From positions 744,001-808,000 of the forward strand of contig NZ_CP036525.1 of assembly GCF_007741535.1 (NCBI RefSeq): 64,000 nt of DNA, given 5' to 3'. The DNA is from Rubripirellula lacrimiformis. GTDB taxonomy: Bacteria; Planctomycetota; Planctomycetia; Pirellulales; Pirellulaceae. A program made the position numbers and the translations under genes. The stretch's first letter is position 1. The number at the start of each line of letters is the position of its first letter. This document shows, piece by piece, positions 27,312-36,098 of this stretch. A model generated the notes under the pieces. That model was not told where the DNA came from. It did not search any database and saw nothing but the letters and a program-made list of their open reading frames with translations.

Positions 27312-29849
27312 CTACATCAACATTTTGTTTTTCAGTGTTTTTCTTGCCAGAACGACACCCGGTCCATCGGCGGCGATCACACGCACTTCAATTTGCTTTC
27401 CTTCAAAGTCATCATCAACTCGCAGAGGAACCTGAGTCTCGCCTTTGCCCAGCGTAATCAAACCTGTATTCGGGTCACGTGCGTCACAGTCGGCTGCTTC
27501 ACCAATGGAATTGGCCTTCGCACCGGTCCCATCATACGCTTCGAGTCGAATAAGCAACGCCTCATCAAACAAACTATTGTGAAACAACTTCAGTCCGATG
27601 ATCGGACTGGTGAAGCTGTCGGTTCGGTAGCGGATCTGTATGTCCGTCGAACTTGATGTTTCTTGTTTGGCCTTGGTTGATGTCAAAACAACGATCGGAA
27701 GAACGCACTCCTGCAGTGATATCCCTTCATGGAAGTATCCGGCACCTGCTTTGAAGACGCGGAAACCCGATGCGACGGCCATTTCTGGAACAGGGACATC
27801 AATGCCCAACTTTTCTGTCTTGATGATCGTCACCCCGCTGGCCGGCCCGGTACTGTGACCGAGCAGGCAACGTCGCTTCTCAAGTTTCCATTCTCCCGGA
27901 GGTTTCTTGATTGCGTCACCAGCAGCGATCTCGGGAAGAAGTACATGACCGTGATCCGCCACGTACACGAAGTGCGTGTAACCCAGCTTCGCTAGGCGGT
28001 TGGTTGCAGTCACCAATTCACCAAGAATACCACTCATGTGCTTACGAGCCTGATACAGCGGCATCACTTCACCGTAGGCATCCATCTCCTGAGTACGAAC
28101 AACGACCAAATCTGCATTGGCAATCTGTTTTGGAGGCCGCTTGTCTTTGATCGTAAGCACGCTCTCCAGTGTGGCATCAGCAAAACGGTCACCGAATCGA
28201 CTTTTGAGCAGTGACTTTCTCTCTGTCACTCCCGGCATCACATCATCGCCAAGGGCAGGCAGCAGGTCGTTCTTCTTTTCGATGATCTTCCACGCGGCTT
28301 CAGCACCGGGCATGAGTGCGGACATTCCGAATGGCGTCACCGTAGGCAGAATGCTGACTGAGGACTCCACGCGGACGTTACCGTGACCTTCCAAGCTGGC
28401 TCCCAGATCATGACCCATTTCGTAACGCATAGAGTCAACAAGGAAGTAGGCGACTCGTCCGCCTTCTGCCAGAAGAGGTGCAACATGCTTATCAAATGTT
28501 TGCGTGTGCCGGCTCGTTGCTTCAGGGGGCCATCCGTCGCGGGCGACAGCTTCCAAGAACGAGTCCTGTGCCTTGCCGGCGATCGCGAAATACTCTTTGC
28601 GACACAAATCCACCAACGGTTCGATTTCCTCGTCTTCCGAACAACTCGCTGAGCCATGTTCTACTAATCGCTGGTGTTGGTCGATCAACCACAGCCCGTT
28701 ATCGCGACTGACATAATTCTCGACGTGCTGTTTGGGACTTTGCGATGGTGGCAGGATCTTCTTGGCACATACCTTGGCTATTCGCAGGAAATCGACACAC
28801 CTCTCTGCGACCTTCCACAACAGGGCCCGTTCCCCCAGAGATGACCAAACCGAACTGCGTCTTGCGTTGATTATATTGGCAGCAGCATCCAAGTCACCTG
28901 ACTTGACCAGTTCCGGCAGACGCTTCAGGAACCTTTGTTCCTCGAAAGGGAACGTGTCACGAACTCCAAGTTGGTCGCAGTCTGCAAACGATTCACGAAG
29001 CTTCAATTCGTCTTCCAACCGCTGAGCCAAACTAATGTAGCCCTCACGGAAATCATCGTTTCTTCGCATTCGATCGCAGACTGCAAAGATTCGGTCTCGG
29101 TGAGCAGTGTCGGCAACGGTTAGGTCGCTCAGTCCATCCGGCACTGCAGTCTGCAAGTCGAATACAAATTCTGACAACAGCACATACGCACCCAACGGGG
29201 CTAGCTTCGCTTCGACTTTGGCCTTGCGCGGTGGAGGCGAATAGCCGTACTCGTCGTGCAACATCCTCTGCAGTTCATCAATAACGCCGGCAGTCCCTTC
29301 TATCTTGCCGACAATTCCCTTTTCACAAAGAACCTTGGCGACCACATCCATCGGTGAATCGGTGCCCAGACAATCCTTGATGAGCGGAAACGACTGTCCG
29401 ACTTTTAGATTGTCGAGCATGGTAAGCGTTGGCTGACCCTCATCGAACAGTCGATCGATTTCACCAGATCGATCGGGCATTGCCTGCCGTGCCAACGATT
29501 GCAGCTTGTCACCTTCGTCGTCACCAAAGGCCGCGCCAATAACAGCGAAGACCTCAAACGGGTCTTCGTACCTTTCTTCTTCTCGTTTGCCACGACCTCT
29601 AGGACAGTAAACCAGCAAATGTTTGTGCTTCAGTTCCGAATCATCCGGGTTGTTGATCCCAGCCAGAACACGATCGGATTCACGTCGAGACTGGAGAGTT
29701 GACAGCGATGTATCGACGACGATGCAGTTGGGTACGGTGAGTTTCGCGACCAATTCCGTGAAGGACTGTTCTGCGTCATACCAGACGACGACACGCTGCT
29801 CTTCAAGCAGATCGACCAGTCGGCGGTGAATGAATGTGCTTACGCTCAT
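27312..29849 (-). CDS. pglZ: BREX protein PglZ (alkaline-phosphatase-like)
   Basis: The ATG at 29849 (MSVSTFIHRRLVDLLEEQRV) lies 7 bases after the pglX stop; a longer open frame overlaps pglX and is not needed. An N-terminal helical region is followed by the PglZ domain: VAYFLVDSMRYEMGHDL (metal-binding Asp), TVTPFGMSALMPGA and FVYVADHGHVLLPE (Asp-His metal site). A beta-sandwich end contains RYRTDSFTSPIIGLKLFHNS. PglZ is a metal-dependent nuclease or phosphatase, essential in BREX and physically paired with BrxB. About 845 residues is normal for type 1-like PglZ. Confidence 0.93.
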   Translation of the reverse strand: MSVSTFIHRRLVDLLEEQRVVVWYDAEQSFTELVAKLTVPNCIVVDTSLSTLQSRRESDRVLAGINNPDDSELKHKHLLVYCPRGRGKREEERYEDPFEVFAVIGAAFGDDEGDKLQSLARQAMPDRSGEIDRLFDEGQPTLTMLDNLKVGQSFPLIKDCLGTDSPMDVVAKVLCEKGIVGKIEGTAGVIDELQRMLHDEYGYSPPPRKAKVEAKLAPLGAYVLLSEFVFDLQTAVPDGLSDLTVADTAHRDRIFAVCDRMRRNDDFREGYISLAQRLEDELKLRESFADCDQLGVRDTFPFEEQRFLKRLPELVKSGDLDAAANIINARRSSVWSSLGERALLWKVAERCVDFLRIAKVCAKKILPPSQSPKQHVENYVSRDNGLWLIDQHQRLVEHGSASCSEDEEIEPLVDLCRKEYFAIAGKAQDSFLEAVARDGWPPEATSRHTQTFDKHVAPLLAEGGRVAYFLVDSMRYEMGHDLGASLEGHGNVRVESSVSILPTVTPFGMSALMPGAEAAWKIIEKKNDLLPALGDDVMPGVTERKSLLKSRFGDRFADATLESVLTIKDKRPPKQIANADLVVVRTQEMDAYGEVMPLYQARKHMSGILGELVTATNRLAKLGYTHFVYVADHGHVLLPEIAAGDAIKKPPGEWKLEKRRCLLGHSTGPASGVTIIKTEKLGIDVPVPEMAVASGFRVFKAGAGYFHEGISLQECVLPIVVLTSTKAKQETSSSTDIQIRYRTDSFTSPIIGLKLFHNSLFDEALLIRLEAYDGTGAKANSIGEAADCDARDPNTGLITLGKGETQVPLRVDDDFEGKQIEVRVIAADGPGVVLARKTLKNKMLM

Positions 29850-29856
29850 ATTGCCT

Positions 29857-32800
29857 CTACGCCTTTTTCTTTCGTGATCGTTTCGGTGCCGCACTTGCCA
29901 CGAACAGTTCTTCTCGATCATGCGCAATGGCAAGCGAACGATCCGATCGGCATTTTTCTGTTACTTCGTCGGTGCGAATGTTGAACGCCAAATGCGACCA
30001 GTCATATTCACCACTCTCAATCGACTGCCAGCATTCTTCGCAGTCATTGGACCAAGGCCGGTGACGAAACAGTTCATGAAGTGGCGCGGCGTTGATGATC
30101 ACACCATCGTTTAAGTCTGGGCGGTAAGGCAGATCAGCGATCCGAAGCAATTCGGTCTTCAAATCATTGAGTTCATTCAGAAATGCCTGCTGTTCAGTAA
30201 GTTGATCTTTCAGACGCGTTTGCTCAGCACCGCTCGCCCCAGCCAGTTCTTCTTCCGTTCGTGTTACTGCTCGCTGAACCTCGTCAATCTTTCCCAATTC
30301 CAGATATTGGTTGACGATGGTGTAAATGGTCTGATCGGTAAGCCGGTGATAGTAAACCCAAACCGTGTATGAGCCCGATGCAGTAGACAAAGGCCAGTAA
30401 ATGGGAGCCTGACGCCGGCTCTTCTTGTATCGTGAAAGATGATGAGCAAAGAAATGACTTGGCGTCCGAAAGAACTCTCGGATTGATTGCACACCAAGCG
30501 TTTGGCAAATTTCCAGTTCAATCGCTTCTGCGTGATGCGGCCAAATCTGAGCGATGCCATCTCGCACGCGGCTCACAATATCCGAGTCATGAGGGCGGTG
30601 TCCGTCCAGTCCGGGATCATCGACAAGAATGCCGTTGTCGGCGATTGTAATGGGGTAGCTTGCAGGTGCCGCCGTGAGCGGCAAGCCGTCATCGCCGACG
30701 AGCATACCCGGTGAACACGCAGGAAGTTCTGCAAACGGATCAGCAAGGTCGGGACGAAGATTAGGATCAATTGCTTTCCGTAAGTCCCACCGTCCGAATG
30801 CAGCACCAACCAAGTAACTCAGCGTCCCTGCCGCTACTTCCTGCAAATCTTCTGAACGCAGAAGTTCAGCTTCCTGACGAAGTTCAGCAAAGCGTGCTGG
30901 TGTGATCTCGAACAAACGGCAGATTGTTGCTTCGGAACGAAGTGATTGTTGCTTCTTACGACGAGATTCCACTCGGACATCCGCAGAAGCATCTTCTCCA
31001 CCGGGAAGACGGTCGCCGGGCAACACCTTTTTGGTCAGGTACGCGTCGCGGAACACGTCAGCATCAATGGCTTCAACGCATTCGAGTTGGTTGAGTGGGA
31101 ACTCCAACTCCTCACTCATTATCTCAAAGTCGCTCTCCGTAAATCCGAAGGCTGCGGCTACGACACGATCGAGTCCTTGCTCAGACTCAGACCATTGAAT
31201 CAGTCGGTGTTCACGTTCCACTACCCATTGCATAGTAGATTGACGAATTGTATTTGCAGAAAACTTGACTGCAGGTGGAACGGTGAAACCGGTCGTCGTT
31301 TCATCGACATCAAACTGCGCGATACGGACTGCATCAATTGCTTGATTAGTCAACTCTCCGATTCGTCGTTCCGCATCATCAGACAAATCCGGGTATGGGA
31401 GAGCCCCGATTAGTCCCACTTCATATGATTTAGAGGCCGAGCCGGGCGCGTTGTCGCCAGCACCAAGGCGGACTGAGAGAAGTAGCCTGCTCGGACGGGT
31501 CGTGAGGATTCCAAGTAAAACGGCTGGCGAATAGCCTGCTTTTGTGATTGCGGCTGGGCCCTTATCGCCGAAGGCGCACCCTCTGGAGAACACTCTTGGC
31601 CCAAACGGACTTGTTGTGCGGCGAGGCCACGTAATACCACTTGACCCAAAGAACTGCGTGTTCTGTGGGCGTCCACTACCTAACGCGATAAGTTCTTCGC
31701 CATTGCGAATCCACTTTAGGGTGAGATGAATGTCGTCAAAGAAAGGCGAGTATTCACCGCCTTTTGCAAATCTGGGCCAAGTACCCTGCAGTGACAACTC
31801 CGACGGAGGAACTTCCCAAGCCAAACGCAGGAAACGAAAATCTTTTCCGCTTGCGAGTCCCTGCTTAACATCCGCAACATCTGGTTTGATCGCATGTTTT
31901 GGGGAATATAGTTCGATCAATTCGGTTGACATCCAGTATCCATAGACGGCTTTCGGCATGTCCAAGAACCGTTTCGCGTTTGCGATAAACGCGGATGGAT
32001 GCAACGTGCCATTTTGCACCTGCAAAATAATTTCGGACAGCATCTCCTCTTTTCGTCGAGTCTTTAAGAGTCGCGTCCATATCGCTTCCGTTTCCTCGGT
32101 CGCACCTTTGCCAATTATTGTCGCAATCGTTTCTACCTGTGCCTCCAGTACGAAAGAGCCGAGGTCTGCAGCAGTTTCGATGGCCCCAAGTTTGGTGAAT
32201 ACGTTCGTGCGGAGTTCCTCAAACGTGGGTAAGCCCAGCCAAGTACGATTGGTAATTGCGCCTACCTTGCCCCCCTCGGAAAGCCATTGAAGTGTTCGTT
32301 CAAAGAACATTCCGTAGAGATCGTTGCTCGTTAAAGTAAATGCGTCATCAAAGAACTTTTCGCACTTCACCGGGGGCTCACCAAAGGGAGGATTCATTAG
32401 AACGACATCGTATCGATTCCGACACACGTCGATGAACGCGAACCCCTGAGCGGCATCCTCTTGAAACAACCCACGACGAACCGATGCTCCATTTGTAGCC
32501 TGATCAGCGTACCGACGAAGTGCATCGACAATCCGGCTCTCTGCTTCGTGCCAAAATTGGTCATCTGTGACATCAGAAAAATCCAATGTTTGCTGCTTGT
32601 CCTCTTTGATGGCGTCCAACTCGCCGACGGAGAACAACAGCTCATTTCCTTGTTTGTCTCTTGCTTTCTCCCATTGGTTCGTCCATTCTTTTTGCGCGGC
32701 AGCGATCGATTCGCTGATCAACTCGTCCACTTTCAAAAGTGAACCTGCTTCGCCGGCAAGTTCCATCGACTCGAAGACACGTTCAACCAGTTGTCCGAGT

Positions 32801-34161
32801 AGTGGTGGCTGTAGCGTTGCAATAAACTCAGCACGCAGGTCTTCTTCTCCGGGCATCGGCTCAGCAGTCACAATGTTCGACTTGCCGATTCGCGGACGAT
32901 CCGCTGGCGATATTTGCAGTTTTTCATAGCTGCGTTGGGCTCGCAGCCAAAGTGCGAGAGAGGCAATCTGACATGCGCGTGAATCAACATCGATGCCATG
33001 CAGGTTATGACGAAGGATCAATTCTGGTATCGCACGTCGCAGCTCGTCTTCGGTCGGGTAATCGACCTTTAACGTCCGCCCCGTCGCTTCGGATGCCGGT
33101 GGCCGTTGATCTTCCCATGCTTCAAGATAAATCGTCTCCAACAAGTCGAATGCATACAGCAAGAAATGCCCGGAGCCACAAGCAGGATCGAGCACTTTTA
33201 GATCGCGAGGATCTTTCTTTGCACGATACGGAACGAAAAAGTCATCTTCGAGGGATGGCTCCGTGTCATCGTCGTCTGACGCAGGTGGTTGTTGCCCCGA
33301 TGAAAGGAACACTTCATTCATTCGACGCACGAGAAATTCACATTCATCGGTGATTGCCGTTTGACCAGTACGCATCTCGTACCAGATTCGGCCCAGAGTA
33401 TTGTCCGTCAAAAACTTGACAACGTATCGTGGCGTAAAGAACTGATTCCGCACCGCCAGTTCGCGTGAGTTGCGAGGCGCAGAAACTTTACGCATCTCCC
33501 GCCGCTCTTTTTCGTCATTAAAGTCCTGATAGATCCAGCCGATGGTTTCATCCAACTTCCAAAGGTTGGCAACGTCAGGTTTGTTGAGTTCCGTGACGAC
33601 GGCCTTCAGGCAGTCTGGACCCGGAAAGATCAGTGATTGAACGGCTCGACGATCGAAGAGCAACCCGAGATCAATCGCCAGCTCGTCGAACATGTGTTCA
33701 AGGAAAACTCGATAGGTCGTCTCTCGATCACCGATGGCATTCCTTGCCAACTGCTCATACAGCTGAAACCCTGCCGATTCCATCCCCTTCGAGACACATT
33801 CGATGATCAGGCCACGCCGTCCGTCCCCACGTTCGGGACATTCGCACGTCCGCATGGCGGCAAGTCGATTGAGAAAAGTAAATGCGGTTTCGTGCTTGAT
33901 ACGAAACACAGCATTTTTCCGGCGTGTTGCCTCATCGCCAGACGAATCTGAAACTGCCAAGTGGTCGAGCCACTGCCGAAGCGCGGTAGCGATCTCTCGT
34001 CCTCGATCATCAAGTCGAAGTTTCGTTACATCCGATGCCGTACCATCCGGCTGAATGCCGTAAACCGACTGCAGTTGCGTACCGATATCAGCGGAGAGAA
34101 GCCGCCTGCATTCAGCGACCATTCCTGCGAGGTGGTTTCGAGTTGTCTTGTCAAATGCCAT
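29857..34161 (-). CDS. pglX: BREX adenine methyltransferase PglX
   Basis: The 1434-residue protein has the N6-adenine methyltransferase motifs VLDPACGSGHFLLYAFD (SAM binding) and VVLMNPPFGEP (catalytic N-P-P-F). It is followed by a target-recognition half and the typical PglX C-terminus (FFAHHLSRYKKSRRQAPIYW, SYTVWVYYHRLTDQTIY). In BREX this enzyme methylates one strand of an asymmetric site and so marks self DNA. Length and end motifs exclude an ordinary type II or type I HsdM. The start lies 1 base after the stop of the DUF4276 gene, showing that the inserted pair is fused into the operon. Confidence 0.94.
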   Translation of the reverse strand: MAFDKTTRNHLAGMVAECRRLLSADIGTQLQSVYGIQPDGTASDVTKLRLDDRGREIATALRQWLDHLAVSDSSGDEATRRKNAVFRIKHETAFTFLNRLAAMRTCECPERGDGRRGLIIECVSKGMESAGFQLYEQLARNAIGDRETTYRVFLEHMFDELAIDLGLLFDRRAVQSLIFPGPDCLKAVVTELNKPDVANLWKLDETIGWIYQDFNDEKERREMRKVSAPRNSRELAVRNQFFTPRYVVKFLTDNTLGRIWYEMRTGQTAITDECEFLVRRMNEVFLSSGQQPPASDDDDTEPSLEDDFFVPYRAKKDPRDLKVLDPACGSGHFLLYAFDLLETIYLEAWEDQRPPASEATGRTLKVDYPTEDELRRAIPELILRHNLHGIDVDSRACQIASLALWLRAQRSYEKLQISPADRPRIGKSNIVTAEPMPGEEDLRAEFIATLQPPLLGQLVERVFESMELAGEAGSLLKVDELISESIAAAQKEWTNQWEKARDKQGNELLFSVGELDAIKEDKQQTLDFSDVTDDQFWHEAESRIVDALRRYADQATNGASVRRGLFQEDAAQGFAFIDVCRNRYDVVLMNPPFGEPPVKCEKFFDDAFTLTSNDLYGMFFERTLQWLSEGGKVGAITNRTWLGLPTFEELRTNVFTKLGAIETAADLGSFVLEAQVETIATIIGKGATEETEAIWTRLLKTRRKEEMLSEIILQVQNGTLHPSAFIANAKRFLDMPKAVYGYWMSTELIELYSPKHAIKPDVADVKQGLASGKDFRFLRLAWEVPPSELSLQGTWPRFAKGGEYSPFFDDIHLTLKWIRNGEELIALGSGRPQNTQFFGSSGITWPRRTTSPFGPRVFSRGCAFGDKGPAAITKAGYSPAVLLGILTTRPSRLLLSVRLGAGDNAPGSASKSYEVGLIGALPYPDLSDDAERRIGELTNQAIDAVRIAQFDVDETTTGFTVPPAVKFSANTIRQSTMQWVVEREHRLIQWSESEQGLDRVVAAAFGFTESDFEIMSEELEFPLNQLECVEAIDADVFRDAYLTKKVLPGDRLPGGEDASADVRVESRRKKQQSLRSEATICRLFEITPARFAELRQEAELLRSEDLQEVAAGTLSYLVGAAFGRWDLRKAIDPNLRPDLADPFAELPACSPGMLVGDDGLPLTAAPASYPITIADNGILVDDPGLDGHRPHDSDIVSRVRDGIAQIWPHHAEAIELEICQTLGVQSIREFFRTPSHFFAHHLSRYKKSRRQAPIYWPLSTASGSYTVWVYYHRLTDQTIYTIVNQYLELGKIDEVQRAVTRTEEELAGASGAEQTRLKDQLTEQQAFLNELNDLKTELLRIADLPYRPDLNDGVIINAAPLHELFRHRPWSNDCEECWQSIESGEYDWSHLAFNIRTDEVTEKCRSDRSLAIAHDREELFVASAAPKRSRKKKA

Positions 34162-34162
34162 G

Positions 34163-34837
34163 CTAACGTCTCGCCCTGCGGTTTCTTCGCGCTTGCTGTG
34201 TGATGCGTTCCAGACGACTCAACAGTTTTCCGTACGACGGCGAGTAGCCTGCCATGTACGATCCAAAACCGAGTGCCGCCGTCAGTTGCGGCTGATGCGC
34301 AGTTGGTGAATAGGGCTTCGTTGTTGCCATGCACTCGGATACCTTGCGTTTCGAGCCACCAGGTTCTTCGACATCGTAACCATCGCGGAACTTCACCTGA
34401 GTGTGAAAAACGCCGCGTTGCTTCAGTCGGCGGTAGCCTGCGAGAAACCATGCTTCGTATTCACGATTCGCAACAACAACCTCTACCGGAATTCCATCCG
34501 CTGCCGCTTGCGCTCGGCGCGTCAGTTCTGGGCCAAGTTGTTGGTCAGCAGGTTTCCCCCGACGCTGAATGCACTCTTTGTCGGAATCCAATATGACCAA
34601 GATTGCATCTGGCCGTGCAGCACGAGCCCGTCGCACATAGTGCTCAATGCCGTTTTCACGTTCCGCATCGTACGGAGCGATCATCGCACTTTGCGGTGCG
34701 AAAACAGCTTCGTCGGTCGTGTGGAAATTGAAGAAACGCCGGAACTTGAACCAATTCTTCAGGAGGATCGGCACTGCGTCTTTTTCCCCGTCGCCTTCCA
34801 CGATTGGAATGATCAAGTACCTAGTCCTTCCCGTCAT
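34163..34837 (-). CDS. DUF4276 TOPRIM-like protein nested in BREX
   Basis: The 224-residue protein shows the DUF4276 pattern. LIIPIVEGDGEKDAV supplies the TOPRIM-type Glu near residue 14, AILVILDSDKECIQ the D-x-D, and ANREYEAWFLAG a conserved later site. A basic tail follows (ITQQARRNRRARR). TOPRIM-like folds of this class in OLD, PARIS (AriB) and Gabija systems act as nucleases, switched by an ABC-type ATPase. The start overlaps the end of the ATPase gene by 17 bases, so both are made together. Nuclease action is an inference; the metal-binding residues appear present. Confidence 0.8.
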   Translation of the reverse strand: MTGRTRYLIIPIVEGDGEKDAVPILLKNWFKFRRFFNFHTTDEAVFAPQSAMIAPYDAERENGIEHYVRRARAARPDAILVILDSDKECIQRRGKPADQQLGPELTRRAQAAADGIPVEVVVANREYEAWFLAGYRRLKQRGVFHTQVKFRDGYDVEEPGGSKRKVSECMATTKPYSPTAHQPQLTAALGFGSYMAGYSPSYGKLLSRLERITQQARRNRRARR

Positions 34838-36089
34838 CGGTGCCCACCTGAAAAAGATCTCCTATAACTTCTGAAGGCTGGTCTTCCTTCCAAAGCGAAT
34901 TAGAACGAAGCAACCGACCCACGGTTTCAGGCGGTTCCAGTAATTCACGCGTGCCTTCACCAATCCCAAAGACGTAACTCCTATCCGACTGCCAATCAAC
35001 AATTCGCACATTGTCGGCGTTGACAGTTTCATGTGACAGTGCGTCCGTGCTGTGTGAAGAAACGACAACTTGGCAATGATCAGTGCTGGTTGCTTTAGCA
35101 GCATTCATTAGCGATGAAAGCGCCGCTGTATGAATGGAGGCTTCAATTTCGTCAATGAAAACCAGCGATGGTGCCGGCTTCTGCCGCAACGCGACTAGCA
35201 CTCCCAAACTGTGAAGTGTTCCGCTTGACATGTCAGTCGCCACGAACTCGGTGTCTTTCCCGCCCATCGTCTGTGTGAAACGAACAACACGCCTTCCCGC
35301 CGAAGCGCCTGCCCGGATTCGACAAATATCGCGCGTCACGGCATTCATGTGAGCGATGATCCAGTCCATCTCTTCTTTGTCGTCGTCTAAGCGTCGCAAC
35401 ACGTCGCCAAGATTTGATCCATCGCGAGCGAGCGACTCCTGACTTCCAATCCGCGGCTCTGACTGCATGATTTGCGGTGAAAGATCGTATACGAGCATGC
35501 GTCGCAGAACGTCAAGCGTCATCTGCCAGACGTCCTCTTCCCCAGCCACGAGCGGAAGGACTAACGACTCGCGATGCACCGATGGCTTTGCTGATCTGAT
35601 CTCCGAGTTGAAGGTTCGACCCTCCCGATAAAACGAAAACGATTCTTTCGGATACGTTCTGAGATACTCTCGCTTGACCTGAAACCCCGAACGTCCGCGA
35701 TAAGGACTAAGCGTGAAGCCATACAGCACATTCGTATGCGTTGTTGGTGTCAGCGGGATCTGTAGGTCGATTGCAATTTCCAAGTCTTTGCCAACGGAAC
35801 GTTTAGTGCCTTCGACCGTTTCGACACTTTCTGGGATATCGCCGGAACTGCTCGGGCGATGCAGAATCGAGTTAATGCCACCACGGCGTTCCAACGCCGT
35901 CAATACGGAATGCGTCACTGCGTCCTGCACAAAGTCAATCGCTTCCATCAGCGTGGACTTACCGGCCCCATTTCGACCAACAATCACCGTGAAATCGTTA
36001 AGCACCAAACGTGCATTCTCGAAGCCACGAAATCGTCGAAGCCGCAATTCACGAATATGCGGTCGCGTCAGTTTCTTTTCGTTTTCCAT
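34821..36089 (-). CDS. AAA (ABC/SMC-type) ATPase nested in BREX
   Basis: The 422-residue protein contains an N-terminal RLRRFRGFENARLVL, Walker A IVGRNGAGKSTLMEA, signature-type VATDMSSGTLHSLGVLVAL, Walker B SLVFIDEIEASIH and the switch VVVSSHSTDAL. It belongs to the AAA_21/OLD-like ATPases, not to BrxC or BrxD. It begins 9 bases after brxC and overlaps the DUF4276 gene. Such ATPase-TOPRIM pairs (OLD, Gabija, PARIS) sense phage proteins or DNA ends and trigger the nuclease. In this place it may guard BREX against phage inhibitors or add an abortive response. Confidence 0.82.
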   Translation of the reverse strand: MENEKKLTRPHIRELRLRRFRGFENARLVLNDFTVIVGRNGAGKSTLMEAIDFVQDAVTHSVLTALERRGGINSILHRPSSSGDIPESVETVEGTKRSVGKDLEIAIDLQIPLTPTTHTNVLYGFTLSPYRGRSGFQVKREYLRTYPKESFSFYREGRTFNSEIRSAKPSVHRESLVLPLVAGEEDVWQMTLDVLRRMLVYDLSPQIMQSEPRIGSQESLARDGSNLGDVLRRLDDDKEEMDWIIAHMNAVTRDICRIRAGASAGRRVVRFTQTMGGKDTEFVATDMSSGTLHSLGVLVALRQKPAPSLVFIDEIEASIHTAALSSLMNAAKATSTDHCQVVVSSHSTDALSHETVNADNVRIVDWQSDRSYVFGIGEGTRELLEPPETVGRLLRSNSLWKEDQPSEVIGDLFQVGTDDGKD

Positions 36090-36098
36090 AATGCCCCG

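Noticed and set aside
33637-33951. Plus-strand frames within pglX
   Set aside because: Antisense shadows of a long, well-supported gene; none shows a start site or domain.
29857-34161. Type I or type II restriction-modification methyltransferase
   Set aside because: Length above 1400 residues, C-terminal PglX motifs and the surrounding Brx genes fit BREX; no HsdR, HsdS or restriction endonuclease gene is present.
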